48,908 bases of DNA from Planctomycetota bacterium (GTDB lineage Bacteria > Planctomycetota > Planctomycetia > Pirellulales > Pirellulaceae). Positions 7,914 to 14,949 of the stretch are shown piece by piece; within the stretch, counting starts at the first letter, position 1, and each line of letters starts with the position of its first letter. The notes under the pieces are model-generated. The model ran no database searches. It was not told the DNA's origin and was given only the letters and a program-made list of their open reading frames with translations. The stretch spans positions 1 to 48,908 of the forward strand of contig JAJRWU010000085.1 in assembly GCA_024276655.1 (NCBI GenBank), read 5' to 3'. A program made the position numbers and the translations under genes.

Positions 7914-7947
7914 CTCCCCATCTCACCAACCTGCAAAGGCTTTCGTC

Positions 7948-8304
7948 ATGCGCAGTATGGCAATGGGTGTTTTCCTAGGTGCAGTATTTGTTGTCGTCGC
8001 TTCCGGTTGGTTTCAACCAGTTTTATCACCGAACCAAGTTCACGCGCAAATTCCAACATCGATCGGCTCCGCCCCGCGTGCGGGAAGTGAGCTGATTGCT
8101 TTTTCGGAAGCGGGTGAAGGTGGACGGCAGATCATTCTGATTGATCCTCGCACCCGAATCATGGGCGTTTACCACGTCGATGGTTTGGAGGGCAAGATTC
8201 AGCTCAGAAGTGTACGCAATCTGTTCTGGGATCTTCACATTGAAGATTTCAACGGCGCCAAACCATCGCCCGGCGAAGTGCGCGCAATGGTCGAAACAAG
8301 GTAG
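7948..8304 (+). CDS. Small exported protein, planctomycete conserved type
   Basis: 118 residues. It begins with a hydrophobic signal-like segment (residues ~5-33, ending near QVHAQ), which suggests export. The mature part has a two-strand pattern (IILIDPRTRIMGVYHV) and a closing helix region (SVRNLFWDLHIEDFNG) that I associate with small planctomycete proteins of unknown role. The start follows aaagg by 8 bases. The next gene begins 50 bases downstream on the same strand with its own good site (ggag), so the two probably form an operon. I do not assign a function. A dyad upstream may be an operator. Confidence 0.75.
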   Translation: MRSMAMGVFLGAVFVVVASGWFQPVLSPNQVHAQIPTSIGSAPRAGSELIAFSEAGEGGRQIILIDPRTRIMGVYHVDGLEGKIQLRSVRNLFWDLHIEDFNGAKPSPGEVRAMVETR

Positions 8305-8354
8305 GAAAACCTTGCTTCGCCCGCGGCTTCGCTCGTTGTACTTGGAGTTATAGA

Positions 8355-9803
8355 ATGCCTCCCAAGCTTATCGAGCTACAAGAAGCCGCGAACTTGCTCG
8401 GCGTCACGCCTGAGCGATTAAACGAAATGCGTTCGAACAGCGAGATATTCGGTTATCGCGATGGAACCAGTTGGAAGTTCAAACATCAGGAGTTGGAGCG
8501 CGTCGCAGACGAATTGGGCGTCACGCTTGGCGATGCTGGTCCTCGTTCGGACGATAGCATCGCTGCGTTGTTTGCCGACGAATCCGCAAAGCCTTCCGCA
8601 GACGATGCCTCCGCAGACGATGTGGAGTCGCTGCTGGTAACGGATGAAGCCCGTCCGACAAACACCGTGATCGGCCAAGATGAACAGGCGGGCGCCAGCG
8701 ATATTACACTCGCCGGCGATCAACCCAATCCGCTTGCCGCCGAGAGCGATCTCGAACTCACGCCCGGCGCCGACCAACCGCCGCCCATAACCGGCGGCGC
8801 CGGCAACGACGATGAACTCAGCTTGGAGCCCGAACCGAAAGGCGATAGCGACATCGGTTTGGGCGGAGAAGACAGTGGCTTGCAACTAGCTGGCGACAGC
8901 GACCTGCAACTTTCCGGAGACAGCGAGCTGCAACTTTCCGGAGATAGCGACCTCCAACTATCGTCGGAAAGTAGCGATCTAGGACTCGCCGGCGACTCCG
9001 ATGTGCTCGGCGGCGGCTCCGATTTGGCGGGCGGCTCCGCCGGAGACACCGGCAACATGGGCAGCGCGCTCGGCGCAGATTTCGATGTCGCGGACGGCCT
9101 GGATTTTGGCGAAGACTTGGCCATCATGGACGACGACAGCTCCGTCATTGAACTCAGCGCCAACGACGAAGAAATCATTCTCGAAGGTAGCAGCGGCGCC
9201 GGCGGCAGCGATATTGGCGTCGGCAGCGATATTGGGCTGGGCGCCGGCGATAGCGGAATCAATCTGACAAGTCCGACCGACAGCGGAATCGATCTTGAAG
9301 ACGCGTCCGCCGATATTCTTTCGGGTTCGGACGCCAATGCGGCTGAATTATCGCTCGACGATGAAGCCTTCCCCGCCGACGATGATTTCCGCCTGACTCC
9401 CGTCGGCGATGTGGATAATGACGAATCGGATAGCGGTTCGCAGGTGATCGCGATCGAAGACGGCACGTTTCTCGGCGTCGGCGACGACCTGGAAGGCATC
9501 GACGATCTCGGCGAAGGCGCCTTCCAGGAAATTGACGCCGAGCCCATAGATATCGCCGCCGGGCCGGCCGAGATCGATGTCAGCGGCGCGGTGGAAACCG
9601 CCCCCGTCGAACCGCAAGGTTACATCCCCCAGGAAACGCCCTATGGCGTGGCGCAAGTTCTCGCACTCGGCGCCGCGTGTTTCTTACTGATGCTCACCGG
9701 CGCCTTGATGATGGACCTAGTGCGAAACATTTGGAGTTTCGACAAACCCTACTCGGCCACGAGTTCTCTGATGACGGCCATTATTTCGGTGCTCGGCTGG
9801 TAA
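8355..9803 (+). CDS. Acidic repeat protein with N-terminal HTH and C-terminal membrane anchor
   Basis: 482 residues in three parts. Residues ~1-55 form an excisionase/MerR-like helix-turn-helix (LQEAANLLGVTPERLNEMR). Residues ~60-425 are very acidic and Ser/Gly/Asp rich, with near-repeats of the type GDSDLQLSGDSELQLSGD around 175-205 and further SDIGLG-type units. The C-terminus holds a membrane segment near 430-455 (GVAQVLALGAACFLLMLTGA) and a second weaker one at the very end. A DNA-binding-like head on a long charged arm tethered to the membrane suggests a nucleoid-membrane link or a localisation factor, but that is inference. The start is set by ggag 8 bases upstream. It is probably co-transcribed with the small exported protein 50 bases before it. 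Confidence 0.8.
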   Translation: MPPKLIELQEAANLLGVTPERLNEMRSNSEIFGYRDGTSWKFKHQELERVADELGVTLGDAGPRSDDSIAALFADESAKPSADDASADDVESLLVTDEARPTNTVIGQDEQAGASDITLAGDQPNPLAAESDLELTPGADQPPPITGGAGNDDELSLEPEPKGDSDIGLGGEDSGLQLAGDSDLQLSGDSELQLSGDSDLQLSSESSDLGLAGDSDVLGGGSDLAGGSAGDTGNMGSALGADFDVADGLDFGEDLAIMDDDSSVIELSANDEEIILEGSSGAGGSDIGVGSDIGLGAGDSGINLTSPTDSGIDLEDASADILSGSDANAAELSLDDEAFPADDDFRLTPVGDVDNDESDSGSQVIAIEDGTFLGVGDDLEGIDDLGEGAFQEIDAEPIDIAAGPAEIDVSGAVETAPVEPQGYIPQETPYGVAQVLALGAACFLLMLTGALMMDLVRNIWSFDKPYSATSSLMTAIISVLGW

Positions 9804-9840
9804 GGACGCGTGGAAAAACGACATCCTCATTCCCAAATTC

Positions 9841-9873
9841 AGAAGCCCGGCTTTTTGAAAAAGCCGGGCTTCT
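9841..9873. terminator. Bidirectional terminator between converging genes
   Basis: Perfect 16-bp inverted repeat (agaagcccggcttttt, 9841-9856, with 9858-9873); in practice it folds with a small loop. It lies 37 bases after the HTH/membrane gene and 39 bases from the end of the leftward hydrolase gene, so it can serve both. Confidence 0.8.
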
Positions 9874-9912
9874 CTTGCGTCCAGGAAGAAACGAGCCCCG
9901 CGGCCTGCTTTC

Positions 9913-11337
9913 TCAGGGAGCAATAACGCCCTGGCTCGGTTTCGATTCCAGGCCGACACTGTTGATCGCCAGGACTTGAAACGTCCGGCCTGAGGGGGCT
10001 TCGGCGGCGGGAATAGTAAATGTCATGGCGGGCAGCGGCTTGCGGGGCGTGTCGTGGTACGACATGCCTTGGAACAAAGGGCGGCCAAACGGGTTGACCG
10101 GTTTCTCGGGCGCGCGGGCGAACACGGCGCCGTCGCGTAGGATGACAAAGCCGCGCAATCCACTTTCAAAATCGGCTCGGGCCTCCCAGTTCAAAATCAA
10201 GCCGCCGCCATCAGTTCGCTTACCGGCCAGATGCAGCGGCGCCGGCGGCGGGGTGTCGTCTTCCACGGCGCCGGTTTGCACGTATTCGCTCCAATATTTG
10301 GCCACTTGGGCGTTCGGCAACCAGACCGATTCCTCCACCGCGCCTTTGAATTTCGCCGCCGGAACCGCTTGGCTAGAGAGCAGCGGCGCCAACCAGGCTT
10401 GCGATCGGTCGACCGTGCGCAAAGCCGCCTGCGGCGCTTCTGGAGAAGGCAGCCGCAAGGCTAGGCAGGCGTCAAAAAAAGGAATGGCCAAGTAACGCGA
10501 ATCGCCGCATTGGTGGGCGGTAAGAGGATCGTGCGCGAAACCGATCAGCGCCGCCTTCGCACGATAAGCTCGGAACATCGCCATGGCGCCGTCCCAGGCG
10601 GTGTGGAACCGTTTGTCGTCTCGCTCTTTCGCGCCGGGGTTGCACATGACCGGAATCTGATAGGCCGACTCAGGGATTTCGAGCGGCGGAATCTCGCCCG
10701 ACTTCCAGCGTTCGAAGGCGGTTCCGCTGCGCAGCCAAATCCCGACAATGCGTTGCGGATGCTTGGCTTGCATGATGCTGGCCCAGAAGGCGCCGCCGGA
10801 ATGTCCCCACAAACACCAGGGCGCCGTGGCCAACTCCGGGTGTTTCGATTGCGCGGCGAAGTCGTCGAGCGCTCGCAGGAAAGTGTCGTTGGAGCCATTT
10901 CTTGGGTCGCACCACAGCCGGCAACTCGCGCCTTTCGCTCGATAAGACGACCCCATCAAGGCACAATCCCACTTGCGAGCCAAAGCTTGCCAGTGCAGAT
11001 CTTGCGCGGCCGTGACTCCGCCTTGTTCGGCGCCATCGCCACAACCATGTTGGTGGACGATCACGCCCCGCAACCGCTTGGCGCCGGCGGGAATCCAGAG
11101 GTAATAATTGGCCTCCAGCGAAAGCTCGCCCGCTTTGTCCGAAGGCGGGTATTGCACGGAGTAGGCTTGGTCGGCGGCTGGGTTTTGGTCGGCGGCTGGG
11201 TTTTGGTCGGCGGCTGGGTTTTGGTCGGCGGCTGGGTTTTGGTCGGCGGCTGGGTTTTGGTCGGCGGCTGGGTTTTGGTCGGCGGCTGGGGCAGGGGCGG
11301 CAACTAACAGGCAGGCGAATAGAAGCAGGGTTTTCAT
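9913..11337 (-). CDS. Secreted alpha/beta hydrolase with tandem-repeat spacer and FnIII-like tail
   Basis: 474 residues. A signal peptide (MKTLLLFACLLVAAPAPAA) is followed at once by six to seven NPAADQ hexapeptides (residues ~20-58). Next comes an alpha/beta hydrolase domain with the oxyanion-region HQHGCG and the nucleophile motif GHSGG (Ser180). Residues ~375-474 resemble a fibronectin-III-like beta domain (PAPLHLAGKRT onward). I chose the ATG at 11337 because aagga lies 7 bases upstream; the ATG at 11361 would add eight residues before the signal. The gene starts 27 bases after rsmA, so it is likely co-transcribed. It is probably an extracytoplasmic esterase or related enzyme; the substrate is unknown. 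The repeat should form a flexible stalk. Confidence 0.85.
   Translation of the reverse strand: MKTLLLFACLLVAAPAPAADQNPAADQNPAADQNPAADQNPAADQNPAADQNPAADQAYSVQYPPSDKAGELSLEANYYLWIPAGAKRLRGVIVHQHGCGDGAEQGGVTAAQDLHWQALARKWDCALMGSSYRAKGASCRLWCDPRNGSNDTFLRALDDFAAQSKHPELATAPWCLWGHSGGAFWASIMQAKHPQRIVGIWLRSGTAFERWKSGEIPPLEIPESAYQIPVMCNPGAKERDDKRFHTAWDGAMAMFRAYRAKAALIGFAHDPLTAHQCGDSRYLAIPFFDACLALRLPSPEAPQAALRTVDRSQAWLAPLLSSQAVPAAKFKGAVEESVWLPNAQVAKYWSEYVQTGAVEDDTPPPAPLHLAGKRTDGGGLILNWEARADFESGLRGFVILRDGAVFARAPEKPVNPFGRPLFQGMSYHDTPRKPLPAMTFTIPAAEAPSGRTFQVLAINSVGLESKPSQGVIAP
11171..11290. repeat. 18-bp minisatellite, 6.7 identical units
   Basis: Units of tcggcggctgggttttgg begin at 11171, 11189, 11207, 11225, 11243 and 11261, plus a partial unit from 11279. 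The units are identical at the DNA level and encode NPAADQ in the hydrolase. Lack of silent changes points to recent slippage or ongoing length change; being 18 bp, changes stay in frame. Confidence 0.95.
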
Positions 11338-11364
11338 GATGATGTCCTTGATGATGATCAATGT

Positions 11365-12264
11365 TCACTCTTCCACCCGCAGTCGGCAGGCTTCGCAGAG
11401 TTCGCGCATTTGGTCGACGGTTAGTTGCTCGGAGCGGGCATCGGCGGCGAGCGTTTGCTCGGCCATGATCTCATCGACTTCCGGCTTGCCCAATTCGCCC
11501 TTGAATGCGGCCAAAAGGTTCGCCCGCAGGAATTTGCGGCGATGGATAAAAATCGAGCGAACAAAGCGGTGGAAGAAGGGCAGGTCGGCAAACTGCTGGC
11601 GTTTTTCCGCCGATGGCTCAATGCGAATAATAGCCGAATGCACTTTCGGCCGCGGCCAAAAGACGCCCGGCGACATCACGCGAATGGTTTCCACGTGGCA
11701 GACGCTTTGCATCCAGACGCTGAGCGAGGAGTAGTCTTTGGTGTTTGGCCGGGCGGTGATGCGGTCGGCCAACTCTTTTTGGATCGTGACCACCATCAGC
11801 GCCGGCGTGATGTGGGTCAGGAGCAGGTTGGAAATGATCGGCGTGGCGACATTATACGGCAGGTTCGCCACCAACTTGAATCGCGAGACGCCTGTGTTCT
11901 CCATCGCCTGCTCGACCGCTTCGAGCACCGCCGGGCTGAGGTTGTTTTTGTTGCGTAAAACGTCTTGGCGGAGCATCGTGACGTTATCAAAACCTTCCAG
12001 TTCTTCTTGTGCGAGTTGATGCAGGAAAGGATCGATTTCAACCGTCACGACCGCCGCGGCGCGTTGCGCCAGCATCGACGTAACCGACGCCAACCCGGTG
12101 CCGACTTCCAGAACCACGTCGTTTTGAGTGACTTCGCCGGCGTCGACCAGGACATCAAGCAGATTCAAATCGATTAAAAAATTCTGGCCGTACTTCGTGA
12201 CCGGCCGCAAGCCGGCTTCGCGAAAACGCTGCGTGATATAAGTCGCGGTGGGGCGGTGGGTCAT
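11365..12264 (-). CDS. rsmA: 16S rRNA dimethyladenosine transferase RsmA (KsgA)
   Basis: Dimethylates two adjacent adenines near the 3' end of 16S rRNA during small-subunit assembly, using S-adenosylmethionine. 299 residues from the ATG at 12264. GQNFL (26-30) opens the domain, EVGTGL (53-58) is the cofactor loop and NLPY (134-137) is the catalytic motif binding the target adenine. The C-terminal helical domain (from about 205) is complete. A longer frame from 12324 would add 20 residues that are not typical. The hydrolase gene follows 27 bases later. The M50 protease gene starts divergently 266 bases away. Confidence 0.95.
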   Translation of the reverse strand: MTHRPTATYITQRFREAGLRPVTKYGQNFLIDLNLLDVLVDAGEVTQNDVVLEVGTGLASVTSMLAQRAAAVVTVEIDPFLHQLAQEELEGFDNVTMLRQDVLRNKNNLSPAVLEAVEQAMENTGVSRFKLVANLPYNVATPIISNLLLTHITPALMVVTIQKELADRITARPNTKDYSSLSVWMQSVCHVETIRVMSPGVFWPRPKVHSAIIRIEPSAEKRQQFADLPFFHRFVRSIFIHRRKFLRANLLAAFKGELGKPEVDEIMAEQTLAADARSEQLTVDQMRELCEACRLRVEE

Positions 12265-12530
12265 GAACCGGCATTCTGGGCGGGAAGCGAGAAAAGCAAG
12301 GAAACAACCCTGAGAATACGCCAACGGGGCGTAATTGTCACGGGGCGCCGCCGGTTGGGCGTCTGCGAAGCGCTGGCTTCGCCGGCTCCGCCGTTGACAA
12401 AAAGCCGCGGCGCCAAGAACCTACTAACAGGGCGCGGCTGGCGGAACCGGCCCCGGCTCGGTTACCATGCAGCTTAGAAGCTTGCTTTGTTGAAGACTCT
12501 GGCTTCTCGTAGGAATAAGAAGATCGTCTT

Positions 12531-13667
12531 ATGAATTGGTCATTAAAGATCGCGCGCGTCGCGGGAATCGGCATTTATTTGCATTGGACATTCCTGCTGC
12601 TGCTCGGCTGGTTATATTTTTCCGCCGACACGCGGGCCGCCGGCCTGATGATTGTCGGCTTGGTCGTGGCGGTGTTCGCTTGCGTGGCCCTGCACGAATT
12701 AGGACACGCGCTCACCGCGAGAGCGTACGGCGTGCGAACGTTGCATATCACGCTCTTGCCGATTGGAGGCATTGCCCGCCTGGAACGCATCCCGCAAAAA
12801 CCGTGGCAGGAATTTTGGGTCGCCGTTGCCGGGCCGGCGGTGAATGTCGTGATCGCGGCAATCTTGTTGGCCGTGATCGTGGTCTTGGTGATCGCCTACG
12901 GCATCCACGACATTGCCGGCGTGAGACGCGTCGGCGGAGTGCTCCTTTTTTTGGGCAACCTGCTCCTGACCAACGTCGCGCTGGTGGTGTTCAACATGTT
13001 GCCGGCCTTCCCCATGGACGGCGGCCGCGTATTGCGGTCGTTGCTCGCCACGCGTTTGTCTCGCTTGCAGGCAACGCGAATCGCGGCGAATGTCGGCCAA
13101 GTGATGGCCGCCTTGTTTATTTTCGTAGGCCTCTGGACTGGCCAGTGGATGCTGGTGTTTATCGCGATGTTTGTTTTCATGGCCGGCAAGGCTGAGTTGC
13201 AGGCGGTCGAAGTGCTGGCGGTTTTTCAAGACAAACACGTCCGCGACGCCATGACCTCGGGTGTATTGCCGGTCGAGGCTGACGCTCCTCTTGAGCAGGT
13301 CGGGGAGGCGGTGGCGGCGGGCTACCAACACGATTTTCCGGTCGTCAAGGAAGGCCGCTTTATTGGCATGCTGCACCACGCGGCAATTGCCGAAGCCCAA
13401 CAACAGCACGATGTCATCCGCAGCGCGGAATCCTTGGCCTGCCGGCATTGCCCGATTCTGCACCCCAACGACCCGCTCGCAACGGCGGTGCAACAGCTAC
13501 AAGCTTCGCCATGCACTACGCTGCCGGTGTTGTTCGAAGGCCAAGTTGTTGGCCTGCTGACGAGTCGAAATATCGTCGCTTGGGCGGCAGTCGAACGAGC
13601 CCGCCATGAGCAGAAAAAAGGCGAGACGCGCGTCCTGGAGGCGCCCCAACCGAACGACGCTCGTTAA
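12531..13667 (+). CDS. Site-2-type M50 zinc metalloprotease with two CBS domains
   Basis: Intramembrane protease, 378 residues. Zinc is bound by HELGH (55-59) and by D163 in NMLPAFPMDGGR; both lie in predicted membrane helices, with five to six such segments in residues 15-220. Residues ~230-365 form a pair of CBS modules (DAMTSGVLPVEADAPLEQ opens the first), which in this subfamily bind adenine nucleotides and probably regulate cleavage. No PDZ domain is present, unlike RseP. The upstream ribosome-binding site is weak. The substrate is unknown; family members release membrane-bound regulators such as anti-sigma factors. It converges with the DUF1571 gene, 15 bases away. Confidence 0.92.
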   Translation: MNWSLKIARVAGIGIYLHWTFLLLLGWLYFSADTRAAGLMIVGLVVAVFACVALHELGHALTARAYGVRTLHITLLPIGGIARLERIPQKPWQEFWVAVAGPAVNVVIAAILLAVIVVLVIAYGIHDIAGVRRVGGVLLFLGNLLLTNVALVVFNMLPAFPMDGGRVLRSLLATRLSRLQATRIAANVGQVMAALFIFVGLWTGQWMLVFIAMFVFMAGKAELQAVEVLAVFQDKHVRDAMTSGVLPVEADAPLEQVGEAVAAGYQHDFPVVKEGRFIGMLHHAAIAEAQQQHDVIRSAESLACRHCPILHPNDPLATAVQQLQASPCTTLPVLFEGQVVGLLTSRNIVAWAAVERARHEQKKGETRVLEAPQPNDAR

Positions 13668-13682
13668 AGCGGCGGCCCACCG

Positions 13683-14639
13683 CTATTTTTCTTCGCGCGT
13701 CTTTTCTTGGCGCGCGTGAAAGTGATAGTCGGGATTGTCGCGGCGAAAATCGAGATCGGCCAGCCCGGGGTTCAACTCCAGATCGGCGTACGTGTATTCT
13801 TCGAGCAGCCGAGGAGGCTGGCCTTCTTCCTTGGGCCAATCGTAGGAGGCGTAGCGAACGGGAATCTGTAGTTTTTCGTCGATAAAGATTTGCGCCTTGT
13901 GGAAGCGAATATTCGAACGCTGCACGGGGAACGTGACTTCAATAAACCGGCATGGCCGGTCGTCGATCGTGGCGCCGGTTTTGTCGACCACCACGCATTC
14001 TCGCAACACATCGGCTTGCATGTGCTTGACGCCGTCTTCGATCAAACGGCGGGTCAGGTTGAGCACGCCAATCTGATTGACAGGATACAAGCTGTCGCGC
14101 AGGGCCTGATCGCTTTCCAACGCCGTGCTGATCGTGAAATGTTTCAACGCGCCATGACCGCCCTTGGTGGCCAACAACTCACCGTTGTTTTCTCCCTCGA
14201 CATACAGAACCTCCCGACCCTTAATGCGCGAGGGCGCCAGAAAACGCAAATACACATCAATGTTTGGAGTTTGACTGCCATCGGCGGCTGGTTGATGGCG
14301 AATTTTCACCGCCATAAATTGGTGCGATTGCAGGCGGCCGGCGATGCGTTCGCGCTTGACCAAGCGGCAACGGTAGTCTTGCAATTCCGTTGACATCGAT
14401 TGGTAGCGACTGAAGGCGTAGCGAATGATCGGCAGCAAAGGATGCGATCCTTCTTCTTGCGCCGCGGTTCGTTCGGCCTCGTACACCGCCTGCATGAAAA
14501 CTTGAGAATCGAGGCCCGCCAAGGCATTGGCCGGTTTTAATTCAATCCGGCATTGCCCTTGCGCCCGCGCGGAGAGCCCCAGCACGAGAACAAGCAAGGA
14601 AGCCAGCGCGACGCTCCGACGGCAGCGGTTCAATACAGG
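13683..14639 (-). CDS. DUF1571 domain exported protein
   Basis: 318 residues with a signal peptide (residues 1-27, ...LASLLVLVLGLSARAQG). The mature part matches the DUF1571 family that is common in planctomycetes. Visible markers are the YRCRLVKRERI strand near the start, VYLRFLAPSRIKGREVLY in the middle, and the closing PGLADLDFRRDNPDY. The fold resembles outer-membrane lipoprotein-sorting-like barrels, which suggests a role in the cell envelope; no activity is known to me. The GTG at 14639 was chosen because ggag lies 7 bases upstream and because it places the signal peptide at the N-terminus; a longer frame from 14717 adds 26 basic residues. It lies 310 bases downstream of the cytochrome giant. 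Confidence 0.85.
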   Translation of the reverse strand, partial: PVLNRCRRSVALASLLVLVLGLSARAQGQCRIELKPANALAGLDSQVFMQAVYEAERTAAQEEGSHPLLPIIRYAFSRYQSMSTELQDYRCRLVKRERIAGRLQSHQFMAVKIRHQPAADGSQTPNIDVYLRFLAPSRIKGREVLYVEGENNGELLATKGGHGALKHFTISTALESDQALRDSLYPVNQIGVLNLTRRLIEDGVKHMQADVLRECVVVDKTGATIDDRPCRFIEVTFPVQRSNIRFHKAQIFIDEKLQIPVRYASYDWPKEEGQPPRLLEEYTYADLELNPGLADLDFRRDNPDYHFHARQEKTREEK

Positions 14640-14949
14640 CACAGTTTTTCTCCGTGGGCGCAAACGATGAGCAGGAAGCAGAACCCTTCCCGAAACGCCA
14701 ATGTAACGAATTGCCAAGTCGAACGACCCGGCGCAGCGATAAGATCTACGCGAAAAAACGCCGCCGGTTCAGTGAATCGTCGGAAAAGGCGGCACAAGCG
14801 ATAAGAGAGGACAGCCACCGGACGCCGATCGAGAACAACACGCAAAAGAAGATAACTCGACCAACGTTACCCGGCTTATGTAACCTAGCATTTTTTTGCC
14901 CGGGGGGCCGTTCACCAACCAGAAAAACTCCCCAGTTTCACACCCGCGT
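14640..14949. other. Intergenic region, no feature recognised
   Basis: 310 bases between two leftward genes. No repeat shared with the other spacers, no clear terminator and no credible reading frame was seen. It should contain the promoter of the DUF1571 gene if that gene is transcribed separately. Confidence 0.4.

Larger units (their letters stand above)
7189..7947. other. Intergenic region with repeats and regulatory dyad
   Basis: 759 bases without a convincing gene, between divergently oriented neighbours (small basic ORF leftward, exported protein rightward). It contains the 81-bp repeat (7240-7320), a terminator-type hairpin and tail shared with 31473-31545, and a 20-bp dyad just before the next gene. 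Reading frames at 7504-7734 and 7628-7936 (minus) do not look like proteins. Confidence 0.55.

Noticed and set aside
7504..7936. Small frames on the minus strand between the 81-bp repeat and the gene at 7948
   Set aside because: Composition is not protein-like, no ribosome-binding site, and they overlap repeat and dyad sequence.
11171..11290. CRISPR-like or satellite array
   Set aside because: Units are contiguous 18-mers without spacers and are in frame inside a gene; it is a coding minisatellite.
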